From CAZEMR01 sp964513465 (GTDB lineage: Bacteria > Bacteroidota > Ignavibacteria > Kapaibacteriales > UBA2268), in the NCBI GenBank assembly GCA_964513465.1, contig CAZEMR010000053.1, positions 1 to 20,718 on the forward strand: DNA of 20,718 nucleotides. The letters are read 5' to 3'. Below, one piece after another: positions 7,696-14,473 of the stretch; within the stretch, counting starts at the first letter, position 1, and each line of letters starts with the position of its first letter. The position numbers were made by a program, and so were the translations under genes. The notes beneath the pieces are model-generated. The model was not told where the DNA came from. It saw only the letters and a program-made list of their open reading frames with translations, and did no database searches.

Positions 7696-9327
7696 TTAAA
7701 CAAATAATTCGGTGAATTTAAATGTTGTTCCGTCGAACAGCCCCTTGTCGCTGAGCTTAAGCTCGGGGATGACCAGCAGCGCCATGAACGAAAGCGTCAT
7801 AAAGGGCGCTTCGAGCGGGGTGCCGAGCTGTTTGGCAGAGGTGTCGATTGCGGTATATTTGGCCGCAGTGTGGTATCCGCCTTCGCTGCTCATCAGTCCA
7901 GCCACCGGCAACGGCAATACATCGAGCCGCATTTTGTCCGATACCGCCATCCCGCCCTTGCTGCGGATCACCGCGTTGATGGCCTGCATCAGATCCTTAT
8001 CGCTGGCGCCGACTCCGATCACGTTGTGCGAATCGTGGGCCACGCTGGTAGCAATTGCGCCGCGTTTGAGTCCGAAGCCGCGGACGAATGCAATCGCGGG
8101 CGGCTCGTTGTCGTAGCGGTTGACCACGGCGATTTTTAGTATATCGCGCTCTGGGTCGGCCACTGCATTGCCCTCGACGATTTTGGCTTCGGTGGTTGTG
8201 CTATTAGTAATCAGCTCGCCGTCGATTGCTTCGATTACGCGGATGCTGTCGCTTTTGGCTTCGATTCGGTAGTCATCTGTTTCCTTTTCGTCGGCTTCGA
8301 AGTAATTGATTTTTTCGTAGGAAATTTTGTTAATAAAGCTCTCGCCGTCGGCTGCCACTGTCTTGCCGTTTATATATGTATAGCGGATATTGAATTCCTC
8401 GAAATTGTCGAAGACGATGAAGTCCGCATGGTCGCCCGGCCGCAGCAGTCCTACCGGGATGCCGTAGTGCATGACCGGCACGAGGCTGGCCGCGCGCAGC
8501 ATTGTGATTGGGTCGTACCCCTCGGCAATTCCCCGCTTTATCAATTCATTTATATGGCCTCTGACCAGGTCGTTGGGGTGCTTGTCGTCGCTGCAGAGCA
8601 TACACATATCCGGGCTTTCGCCGAGCAGCGGGTGCAGCGCAGCGAAATTCTTCGCCGCCGAGCCCTCGCGTATGAGTATCTTCATGCCGAGCGAAATCTT
8701 CTCGCGGGCCTCCTCGATCGAAAACGACTCGTGGTCGGTAGTAATTCCCGATTCGACGTATTTCCGCAGCTCTTCGCCGCGCAATCCCGGGGCATGGCCA
8801 TCAATCGGGCGGTTCATCTCGCGGGCAATGGCGATTTTGTTCATCACCGCCGGATCGCTGTGGATAACACCGGGGAAATTCATTACTTCGCTGAGGTAAT
8901 GCGCTTTATTTTTTTTGAATAATTCGCGGATATTCTCCGGCTTGATCTTTGCGCCGGAGGATTCGAACGGAGTGGCCGGCACGCACGAAGGCGCCCCGAA
9001 GTAGAATTTGAACGGCACCTGGCGGCCGTTGGCAACCATGAAGTCTATGCCGTCCATGCCGAGCACGTTTGCTATTTCGTGCGGATCGCTTAGCGTGGCC
9101 ACAGTGCCATGGGCAACCGCAAGTCGCGCGAATTCCGATGGGGCCATCATCGAGCTCTCGATATGAACGTGGGCGTCGATGAGGCCGGGCGCAATGTGGG
9201 TATCGTACTTCTTATCCTCCTCGCGATTTATGCGGGCGATCATTCCGTTTTCGATTTCAATCGTTCCGGGAAAGATTTCCCTGTTGTGAATATCGACAAT
9301 ATTTCCGGAGATACTGAAGGAAGCCAT
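7696..9327 (-). CDS. ade: Adenine deaminase
   Basis: It converts adenine to hypoxanthine plus ammonia in purine salvage, as a metal-dependent amidohydrolase of the microbial Ade type, not the adenosine-deaminase-like type. The 543 residues are slightly below the usual length of about 570-600. The metal ligands H53 and H55 are in APGLIDAHVHIESSMM, followed by DPHE (81-84), GHAPGLRG (177-184), TDHE (197-200) and CSDDKHPNDL (245-254). The C-terminal family-specific domain shows SVAHDSHNVIGVG (428-440) and a closing LSFMALLVIPELKLSD stretch. The N-terminal and post-barrel strands form the usual composite beta-sandwich. ATG 9327 is preceded by 108 AT-rich bases, so ade probably has its own promoter and heads the ade-dut-TauE-fmt run. 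Confidence 0.94.
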   Translation of the reverse strand: MASFSISGNIVDIHNREIFPGTIEIENGMIARINREEDKKYDTHIAPGLIDAHVHIESSMMAPSEFARLAVAHGTVATLSDPHEIANVLGMDGIDFMVANGRQVPFKFYFGAPSCVPATPFESSGAKIKPENIRELFKKNKAHYLSEVMNFPGVIHSDPAVMNKIAIAREMNRPIDGHAPGLRGEELRKYVESGITTDHESFSIEEAREKISLGMKILIREGSAAKNFAALHPLLGESPDMCMLCSDDKHPNDLVRGHINELIKRGIAEGYDPITMLRAASLVPVMHYGIPVGLLRPGDHADFIVFDNFEEFNIRYTYINGKTVAADGESFINKISYEKINYFEADEKETDDYRIEAKSDSIRVIEAIDGELITNSTTTEAKIVEGNAVADPERDILKIAVVNRYDNEPPAIAFVRGFGLKRGAIATSVAHDSHNVIGVGASDKDLMQAINAVIRSKGGMAVSDKMRLDVLPLPVAGLMSSEGGYHTAAKYTAIDTSAKQLGTPLEAPFMTLSFMALLVIPELKLSDKGLFDGTTFKFTELFV

Positions 9328-9435
9328 TATTGCACCATTATATAAATTTAACGAATACTTTTAATTGATTTTGCTTATCTGAATTGGATATTTTGGCAGA
9401 ATACCTATATATATAAAACGCAAATCATTGGCGAA

Positions 9436-10554
9436 TTATTTCTTACGGTCGGGCCCGCGCCCTGAAGGCTTACCACCACGGCCGGATTTCCGGTCGCCAG
9501 GTTTGCCATATGACTTGCCGGAGGGCTTCTCGCCATAACGGTTGTATGATTTGCCGCCGGACTTCTCACCATAGCGATCATAGCTTCCTCCGCGAGGTTT
9601 ATCGCCGGAGCGACCATAGGGTTTATCGCCCGAGCGGCCGTAAGGTTTATCGCCGGAACGGCCGTAAGGTTTATCGCCGGAGCGACCATAAGGTTTATCG
9701 CCCGAGCGCTGATAGGGCTTGCCGGGCGGCTTTCCTCCGGGTCGGGAATATCCTCTGCCCGAGGGTTTGCCGTATGGCTTGCTTCCAAATCTGCGTTCCT
9801 GCGAGAATCCCCGCTGCTCGCGCTGTTCGCGCATTTGCTCGAATTCGCTGAGCGCGACGCCCTCGAATACGATCACAAATTCGCCCTTGAATCTTTCCTT
9901 TTTGAATTTATTCATCAATTCGCGGAATGTACCATAGTGATGCGTCTCGTATGGCAAGGTCAGGTTGCAGCCCACATATGCGTGGCGTCCGGGCATAATA
10001 TCGCTGGCTGCCTCGAGCAATGGCATCAGCCGGTAGGGGGTTTCGAGCACCGCAACAGTGCGCGCCTCCTGCGCAAGCCGCTCAACCTGGCGGCGGCGTT
10101 CGTCGCGCTGGCGGCTGAGGAATCCGGCATAAAGAAATTGCTTCAGCGAAAATCCGCTGCGAACCAGCGCGGTCATTATGCTGGAAGCGCCGGGAACGAC
10201 CTCGATATTTATATTTTCGCGTATGCAGGCCTGCACCAGCGGAAGCCCCGGATCGGCAAATAGCGGAGTGCCTGCGTCGCTTATCATCGCCAGCTTCATT
10301 CCGTTGCGCAGCCACTCGAGCAGCATAGGTGTTTGCTCGGCCTCGTTCTGCTCGTTGAGCGGTTCCATTTTTTTTGTGATATTGACATTTTTCAGTGTGC
10401 GGGCACCCTCTTTGATCTCTTCGCAAATCACTATATCGCATGCCTTAAGCACTTTGATGGCCCTCATCGTAATATCGTCAAAATTTCCTATCGGAGTAGA
10501 GACAAGGAATAGTTTTCCCCGTTTATCCTGTTTATTTTCCGTGCTGTTTTCCAC
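9436..10554 (-). CDS. rsmI: RsmI-like 16S rRNA 2'-O-methyltransferase with a long basic repeat tail
   Basis: This SAM-dependent methylase of the tetrapyrrole-methylase fold probably methylates the ribose of 16S rRNA C1402. The core (about 13-231) shows LFLVSTPIGNFDDITMRA, SDAGTPLFADPG (92-103), VVPGASSIMTAL and the terminal KGEFVIVFEG. The AEDTRHT region of E. coli RsmI is replaced by CEEIKEGART. After the core, instead of the usual small C-terminal domain, comes a tail of about 125 residues rich in Gly, Arg, Lys, Ser and Tyr and nearly free of hydrophobics. It contains one YQRSGDKP and four YGRSGDKP repeats (281-320). It looks disordered and RNA-binding. The start is GTG: an in-frame TAA lies one codon upstream and no earlier in-frame ATG remains. 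Transcribed divergently from the DUF3098 gene. Confidence 0.85.
   Translation of the reverse strand: MENSTENKQDKRGKLFLVSTPIGNFDDITMRAIKVLKACDIVICEEIKEGARTLKNVNITKKMEPLNEQNEAEQTPMLLEWLRNGMKLAMISDAGTPLFADPGLPLVQACIRENINIEVVPGASSIMTALVRSGFSLKQFLYAGFLSRQRDERRRQVERLAQEARTVAVLETPYRLMPLLEAASDIMPGRHAYVGCNLTLPYETHHYGTFRELMNKFKKERFKGEFVIVFEGVALSEFEQMREQREQRGFSQERRFGSKPYGKPSGRGYSRPGGKPPGKPYQRSGDKPYGRSGDKPYGRSGDKPYGRSGDKPYGRSGDKPRGGSYDRYGEKSGGKSYNRYGEKPSGKSYGKPGDRKSGRGGKPSGRGPDRKK
9596..9715 (-). repeat. Five 24-base in-frame tandem repeats in rsmI
   Basis: Five contiguous 24-base units start at 9596, 9620, 9644, 9668 and 9692. Four encode YGRSGDKP and the first in the protein encodes YQRSGDKP. Units differ mostly at synonymous positions (TAT/TAC, GGT/GGC, CGC/CGT, TCC/TCG), so the peptide and not the DNA is conserved. 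Degenerate neighbours (DRYGEK, NRYGEKP, KSYGKP) extend the pattern through the tail. Confidence 0.95.
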
Positions 10555-10556
10555 AC

Positions 10557-10634
10557 TTATTCCATTTTTTGTTTTCGAATATTTCCATTAAATTTAAAAT
10601 ATGGAATATTCTGAATTCATTCAAATAATTCCAT
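10557..10634. promoter_or_regulatory. Cluster of TTCCAT boxes with an inverted repeat between rsmI and the DUF3098 gene
   Basis: ATTCCAT occurs at 10559-10565 and 10628-10634, TTTCCAT at 10582-10588, and its complement ATGGAAT at 10601-10607. The middle pair forms an imperfect palindrome, aatatttccat (10578-10588) facing atggaatatt (10601-10610), with a 12-base spacer. It lies in a divergent intergenic region and could be an operator, but AT-rich DNA gives such matches easily. Confidence 0.25.
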
Positions 10635-10669
10635 CAAATGCCGTAAATAATTTGGCTGATACATAAAAC

Positions 10670-10702
10670 TTTGATTTTTTATACAATTAATGCTTAAATT
10701 TG
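10670..10702 (+). promoter_or_regulatory. Bacteroidota-type promoter for the DUF3098 gene
   Basis: TTTG at 10670-10673 and TAAATTTG at 10695-10702 match the Bacteroidota -33 (TTTG) and -7 (TAnnTTTG) elements, with 21 bases between. Transcription would start near 10709, giving a leader of about 40 bases before ATG 10749. This is the best such match seen in the window. Confidence 0.45.
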
Positions 10703-10748
10703 CAGTCACTGAAAATTAAGTATATCTGAGAATTAATACGGATCTGAC

Positions 10749-11060
10749 ATGGCAAAATCAGACACCCAAAAAACGAAAGTCTCCGGCCGCGGCGTACGCT
10801 CAAAAAAAGCGTCCGTAAGCTGGAATATTCCCTGGAATAAACGCAATTTTATGATACTCGGCGCGGGGCTTGTGGTTATCCTTATCGGCTTTGCGCTGAT
10901 GGCAACCGGCATCACCGAAGATCCCGCGGTACCCGACGGCACATGGAACAACCCGATGGCCGTTTCGATTGCGCCGCTATTGCTGGTGATCGGGTATTGT
11001 GTGATTATTCCTTATGGAATTATCAAATTTTTCGGCAAAGAAAAAAGCGAATCCGAATAA
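10749..11060 (+). CDS. DUF3098 family membrane protein
   Basis: This 103-residue protein has a basic, polar N-terminus (residues 1-33, KTKVSGRGVRSKKAS) and two membrane segments at about 34-54 (FMILGAGLVVILIGFALMATG) and 72-93. They are separated by a short loop containing GITEDPAVPDGTWNNP. This layout fits DUF3098, a family restricted largely to Bacteroidota with no known function. From memory, it often sits beside ftsX, uppP and truB; none of those genes is here. The N-terminus probably stays in the cytoplasm by the positive-inside rule. It has its own plausible promoter and a strong terminator, so it is likely a single-gene transcript and not part of an era operon. Confidence 0.85.
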   Translation: MAKSDTQKTKVSGRGVRSKKASVSWNIPWNKRNFMILGAGLVVILIGFALMATGITEDPAVPDGTWNNPMAVSIAPLLLVIGYCVIIPYGIIKFFGKEKSESE

Positions 11061-11082
11061 TATTTATATGCAAAAAATTTCG

Positions 11083-11106
11083 GGCCGCCGCCGCGCGGCC
11101 TTTTTT
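11083..11106 (+). terminator. Rho-independent terminator after the DUF3098 gene
   Basis: ggccgc (11083-11088) pairs with gcggcc (11095-11100) around a six-base loop and is followed by six T. It starts 23 bases after the stop codon. It separates the DUF3098 gene from era, whose ATG lies 25 bases further on. Confidence 0.88.
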
Positions 11107-11130
11107 GTTGAATCATATTGGAATTAATAA

Positions 11131-12030
11131 ATGAAATCCGGATTTGTGGCAATTATCGGCAAACCGAATACGGGCAAATCGACCCTGATGAACGCAATGG
11201 TCGGCGATAAGCTTTCGATCGTCACCCCCAAGGCGCAGACCACCCGCCGCAAGATACTCGGCATACTGACTCGCCGCGACTTCCAGGTCGTGTTTTTCGA
11301 TACGCCGGGGATAATTGCCCCGAAATACGAGATGCAGCGCCTTATGATGAAATACGTCGCCGAATCGGTCGAGGAAGCCGACGCCATGCTTGTGCTTGTC
11401 GATCTGGAGCGTTTTACCACATGGGAGAGCTATTTCGACAAATCCATGCAGCAATTCCTCGGCAGAACCTCGCGTCCGGTGATCTGCGCGATTAATAAAA
11501 CCGACACCGCATTCGACAAAAGGAAAATTCTGCCCGTTATCGCCGAACTCGACGCCACCGGGCTTTTTTCGGACATAGTGCCGATCTCCGCGCTGAAGGG
11601 CGATAATCTCGACGAGCTGGAGCGGGTGCTTATCGAACGCCTGCCCGAAGGCCATTATTACTATGATCCGGACGTGCTCAGCACACTTCCCGAGCGATTC
11701 TTCACTGCTGAGATTATCCGCGAGCAGATATTCCTGATGTTCCGCGAGGAGGTGCCGTATTCGGCCGAAGTGCTTATCCGCGAATTCACCGAGCGGGCCG
11801 CCGGCAAGTGGTATATCGCTGCCGACATAGTGGTCGAGCGCGCTTCGCAGAAAAAGATCATAATCGGCGCAAAGGGCAGCGCGATCAAGAAACTTGGCCA
11901 GAAATCGCGCGAGGAAATCGAAGACCATCTGGGCATGCCCGTATTCCTGGAATTATTCGTAAAGGTGCGCGAACACTGGCGCAGCGACCCCGGAATGCTC
12001 CGCAGCTTCGGGTTCAATCCAAAATCATAG
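11131..12030 (+). CDS. era: GTPase Era
   Basis: This GTP-binding ribosome-assembly factor binds the 3' end of 16S rRNA during 30S maturation. The 299 residues match the family (E. coli, 301). GTPase motifs run in order: G1 GKPNTGKS (10-17), G2 TTRRK (37-41), G3 DTPG (57-60), G4 NKTD (122-125) and G5 SALKG (153-157). The C-terminal type II KH domain is complete, with ADIVVERASQKKIIIGAKGSAIKKLG and its GAKG loop at 246-249. The ATG at 11131 closely follows the upstream terminator, so the promoter must overlap or lie within that short interval, or transcription reads through the hairpin. A histidine kinase follows after 172 bases. Confidence 0.97.
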   Translation: MKSGFVAIIGKPNTGKSTLMNAMVGDKLSIVTPKAQTTRRKILGILTRRDFQVVFFDTPGIIAPKYEMQRLMMKYVAESVEEADAMLVLVDLERFTTWESYFDKSMQQFLGRTSRPVICAINKTDTAFDKRKILPVIAELDATGLFSDIVPISALKGDNLDELERVLIERLPEGHYYYDPDVLSTLPERFFTAEIIREQIFLMFREEVPYSAEVLIREFTERAAGKWYIAADIVVERASQKKIIIGAKGSAIKKLGQKSREEIEDHLGMPVFLELFVKVREHWRSDPGMLRSFGFNPKS

Positions 12031-12202
12031 CCGTCCGCTAAATATATTCCCCATCCGAACCGATAACTGAATCAGGTTCATTTATTTAGGCATTATTATT
12101 GATTGTTTTTGCCGGAGAGAATTTATCCTCGGTATTAACCATATTTATATAATATTTTATTATATTTAACTCCTGAGTAAAATAGTATTCGGATTATAAA
12201 AC

Positions 12203-13786
12203 ATGAAAATAAAGCAGGGAATGATGAACACTCCGACCGCAAGCTTTATGGGCGGATTTCGACTGATATTTGTATTGTTTTTGATAATTATTACGGCTGC
12301 GCCAACGGATGCACAACAGGACGCCGCACGCCAAATCAGCCCGGATTATATCAAAATCAACGGCGAGGATGTGCCCCGCGACAGCTTCGACAATGTGGTT
12401 GTTTCCACATCGGATTCGATCACCTTCGGCTATCACCTGGAAGCAGAGAAAGCGGGCAAGCAGCCGTTTCTGTTCGAGACCTCGCTGAAAACCGAGCAGG
12501 ACTCGGCGGTGCGTACTCATAATTCGCCGGTGACGAGCTATATCAATTTGCCCGAGGGGGATTATGTTTTCCGCATCGGCGCATTCGACCTGCAGCGGAC
12601 ATGGCGCGCAGATCCGCTACTTATTAAATTCCGGGTGGACGACCGCGAAGCCGAGCTGATGAAAAAAGTCATCGCGCTGGAAGAAAAAATTGCCAATATG
12701 CCCAAGGCCGATACTTCAAAATCCGACTCCGCAGCGCATATTCCTTCGATCGGCGCATTCGATCTGATTTCATCAATTTTCGGGATGATATTCGGATTTG
12801 CGATTGCCGGTCTTGTATCATTTTTAATTATTAAAAATAAAAAAAGTTCCAGTAATAGTTCAAAGGGCGAAGATATGTCCGAAAACAGACAATCCAAAAC
12901 CGAATTCGAAAAGCTGCAGGCCGAGAACAGCAACCTCCGCGCAGAGATTGCATCTCTCCGGGGGCAGATAGACGCAATGCAGGCCCGGGGTATCGAATTG
13001 AAAAAGCGCAATAAGGAACTGGAAGACAGCGTCAAGAAGCTATCGACCAGCCAGTCGGAGATGGAGGAACTCCAGAACCAGAAGGACGAACTTTTTGCGG
13101 TGATTATCCACGACATCAAGAATCCCGCCGCGCTGATCAAAAGCCTTGTGGAACTGTTGCGCTCTTACGACCTGACGGCCAACGAGCAGCAGGATGTGAT
13201 CAACGACATTTTCGAGACCACCACCAAGATTGTCTCGCTGTCGCAGGAAGTATCGCGAATACTTGCGCTTGAGTGCAGCAGCCTGATGCTCGATTATGAT
13301 TCGGTCGATGTAACCGATATTCTGAAGGATGTGTATAATCGCAACAAAGTCGCGGCAGACAAGAAAAATATTAAATTAATTTACGATGTGCCGGACAATC
13401 TGCCCAACGTCGAGGTCGACGTCCAGAAAATCGACGAGGTGGTCGACAATCTGATGTCCAATGGCATTAAATTCACTCAGGAGGGCGGCGCAGTGCGGCT
13501 CAAGGCGCAAAATGTTGACGGTACCGTCGTGGTCGAAGTCAACGACAACGGCCTCGGACTATCGGAAGACGACATCAAGCGCGCATTCCAGCGGGGCTCA
13601 AAACTGAGCGCCAAACCAACCGGCGACGAGACGTCCAGCGGCCTCGGGCTATGGATAGTCAAAAAGCTGGTCGAAGCGCATCACGGGCGCGTGTGGGTGC
13701 GAAGCTCGCTGGGCAAGGGATCGACCTTTTCGTTCTCGATACCCGTCAGCCAGCGCGAAGCCGAAGAGAAAGCCCGCAAAGAGTAG
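12203..13786 (+). CDS. Sensor histidine kinase with a periplasmic Y_Y_Y-like domain
   Basis: The 527-residue membrane kinase autophosphorylates on histidine and passes phosphate to an unknown response regulator; no regulator gene is adjacent. In order: signal peptide or anchor (1-38, hydrophobic LIFVLFLIIITAA), a periplasmic beta-sandwich (about 72-146), a membrane helix (188-211), and a long coiled coil (about 230-296). The catalytic core has the H box FAVIIHDIKNPAALIKS (His303), N box DEVVDNLMSNGIKFT (Asn416), G1 NDNGLGLS (447-454) and G2 SSGLGLWIVKKL (478-489). The periplasmic piece, with SYINLPEGDYVFRIGAFD and TWRADPLLIKF, resembles the Y_Y_Y domain that usually follows a beta-propeller in Bacteroidota sensors; here the propeller is absent. 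The start could instead be Met7 or Met8. It ends 16 bases from the convergent ccmB. Confidence 0.9.
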   Translation: MKIKQGMMNTPTASFMGGFRLIFVLFLIIITAAPTDAQQDAARQISPDYIKINGEDVPRDSFDNVVVSTSDSITFGYHLEAEKAGKQPFLFETSLKTEQDSAVRTHNSPVTSYINLPEGDYVFRIGAFDLQRTWRADPLLIKFRVDDREAELMKKVIALEEKIANMPKADTSKSDSAAHIPSIGAFDLISSIFGMIFGFAIAGLVSFLIIKNKKSSSNSSKGEDMSENRQSKTEFEKLQAENSNLRAEIASLRGQIDAMQARGIELKKRNKELEDSVKKLSTSQSEMEELQNQKDELFAVIIHDIKNPAALIKSLVELLRSYDLTANEQQDVINDIFETTTKIVSLSQEVSRILALECSSLMLDYDSVDVTDILKDVYNRNKVAADKKNIKLIYDVPDNLPNVEVDVQKIDEVVDNLMSNGIKFTQEGGAVRLKAQNVDGTVVVEVNDNGLGLSEDDIKRAFQRGSKLSAKPTGDETSSGLGLWIVKKLVEAHHGRVWVRSSLGKGSTFSFSIPVSQREAEEKARKE

Positions 13787-13802
13787 CAGGGCGAAGCGTA
13801 AA

Positions 13803-14462
13803 TCATTCCTCCCAGACTATGTCGAACAGCAGCCACGACGCGGCGATCACAATTCCGCAATAGGCTGCTACCTGGGCGAGCGCATTGATGGAATTTTCAG
13901 AGGCGCTGGCGAATCCGTAGCTGGTCGCCTCGACCGATACCAAAAGCAATGGGAATACTATCGGGAATGCCAGCACCGGCAGCATTGCGTTTTTGTGGCC
14001 AGCGCGGCTGATTATTGCCGATATAAGCGTCATCGCTCCGGCAAGGCCTATGCTGCCCAACGCAATTGATGCCCAGAATATCACCGGGGCTGCGACGCCG
14101 GGGAGATCGCCCAGAAATAAAAACAGCGCCGCGCCGAATATATCCAGCGCCGCAAGCAGCAATATATTAAATATTAATTTCCCGAAATATACTCCCCCGG
14201 ATGGCGCCGAAATGCGCAGAAGCAGATCAGTGCCGCGCTCCACCTCGCTAACAAAGCTGCGCCCGAGCGAAGTCATCGCCGCAAAGAAAAATATCAGCCA
14301 CATTATTCCCGCGCCGAATTTCTCGTCCAGAGGTCTTCCGCCTGCGGCAAATATGGCCAGTACCACGGCTGCCACCACAAAAAGCAGCAACGCCGATATG
14401 GCGTGGCGCGTTCGAAATTCGCTTCGCAATTCCTTGAATAAAATAGCAAGGGCAGGTCTCAT
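13803..14462 (-). CDS. ccmB: CcmB-like heme exporter membrane subunit
   Basis: This 219-residue integral membrane protein resembles CcmB, the permease subunit of the CcmAB ABC transporter used in cytochrome c maturation (system I); E. coli CcmB has 220. About six hydrophobic helices are visible. Family segments include EVERGTDLLLRISAPSGGVYFGKLIFN (about 73-99) and SRAGHKNAMLPVLAFPIVFPLLL (about 152-174). The ATG at 14462 is preferred to a TTG three codons earlier, and it lies 11 bases after the stop of the barrel gene. No ccmA ATPase, ccmC or cytochrome gene occurs in the window, so either the partners lie elsewhere or this is a diverged ABC-2-like permease. A short ATG-proximal basic segment (KELRSEFRTRH) suggests a cytoplasmic N-terminus. 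Confidence 0.85.
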   Translation of the reverse strand: MRPALAILFKELRSEFRTRHAISALLLFVVAAVVLAIFAAGGRPLDEKFGAGIMWLIFFFAAMTSLGRSFVSEVERGTDLLLRISAPSGGVYFGKLIFNILLLAALDIFGAALFLFLGDLPGVAAPVIFWASIALGSIGLAGAMTLISAIISRAGHKNAMLPVLAFPIVFPLLLVSVEATSYGFASASENSINALAQVAAYCGIVIAASWLLFDIVWEE

Positions 14463-14473
14463 GGCGGTCAATA

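Noticed and set aside
8428..8922. 164-codon frame antisense to adenine deaminase
   Set aside because: A shadow of ade; the metal-binding motifs of ade fall in this stretch on the minus strand.
9596..9715. Tandem repeats that might suggest a CRISPR array
   Set aside because: Units are contiguous 24-mers with no spacers, in frame within a protein, differing mostly at synonymous sites.
11113..11928. Long open frame of 271 codons antisense to era
   Set aside because: It lies wholly over a certain gene with all Era motifs. High third-position GC opens antisense frames here, and its translation resembles no family I know.
12064..12086. Hairpin gaacc/ggttc after era as a terminator
   Set aside because: Only five pairs with a loop of about 13 bases and no T-run; too weak to call.
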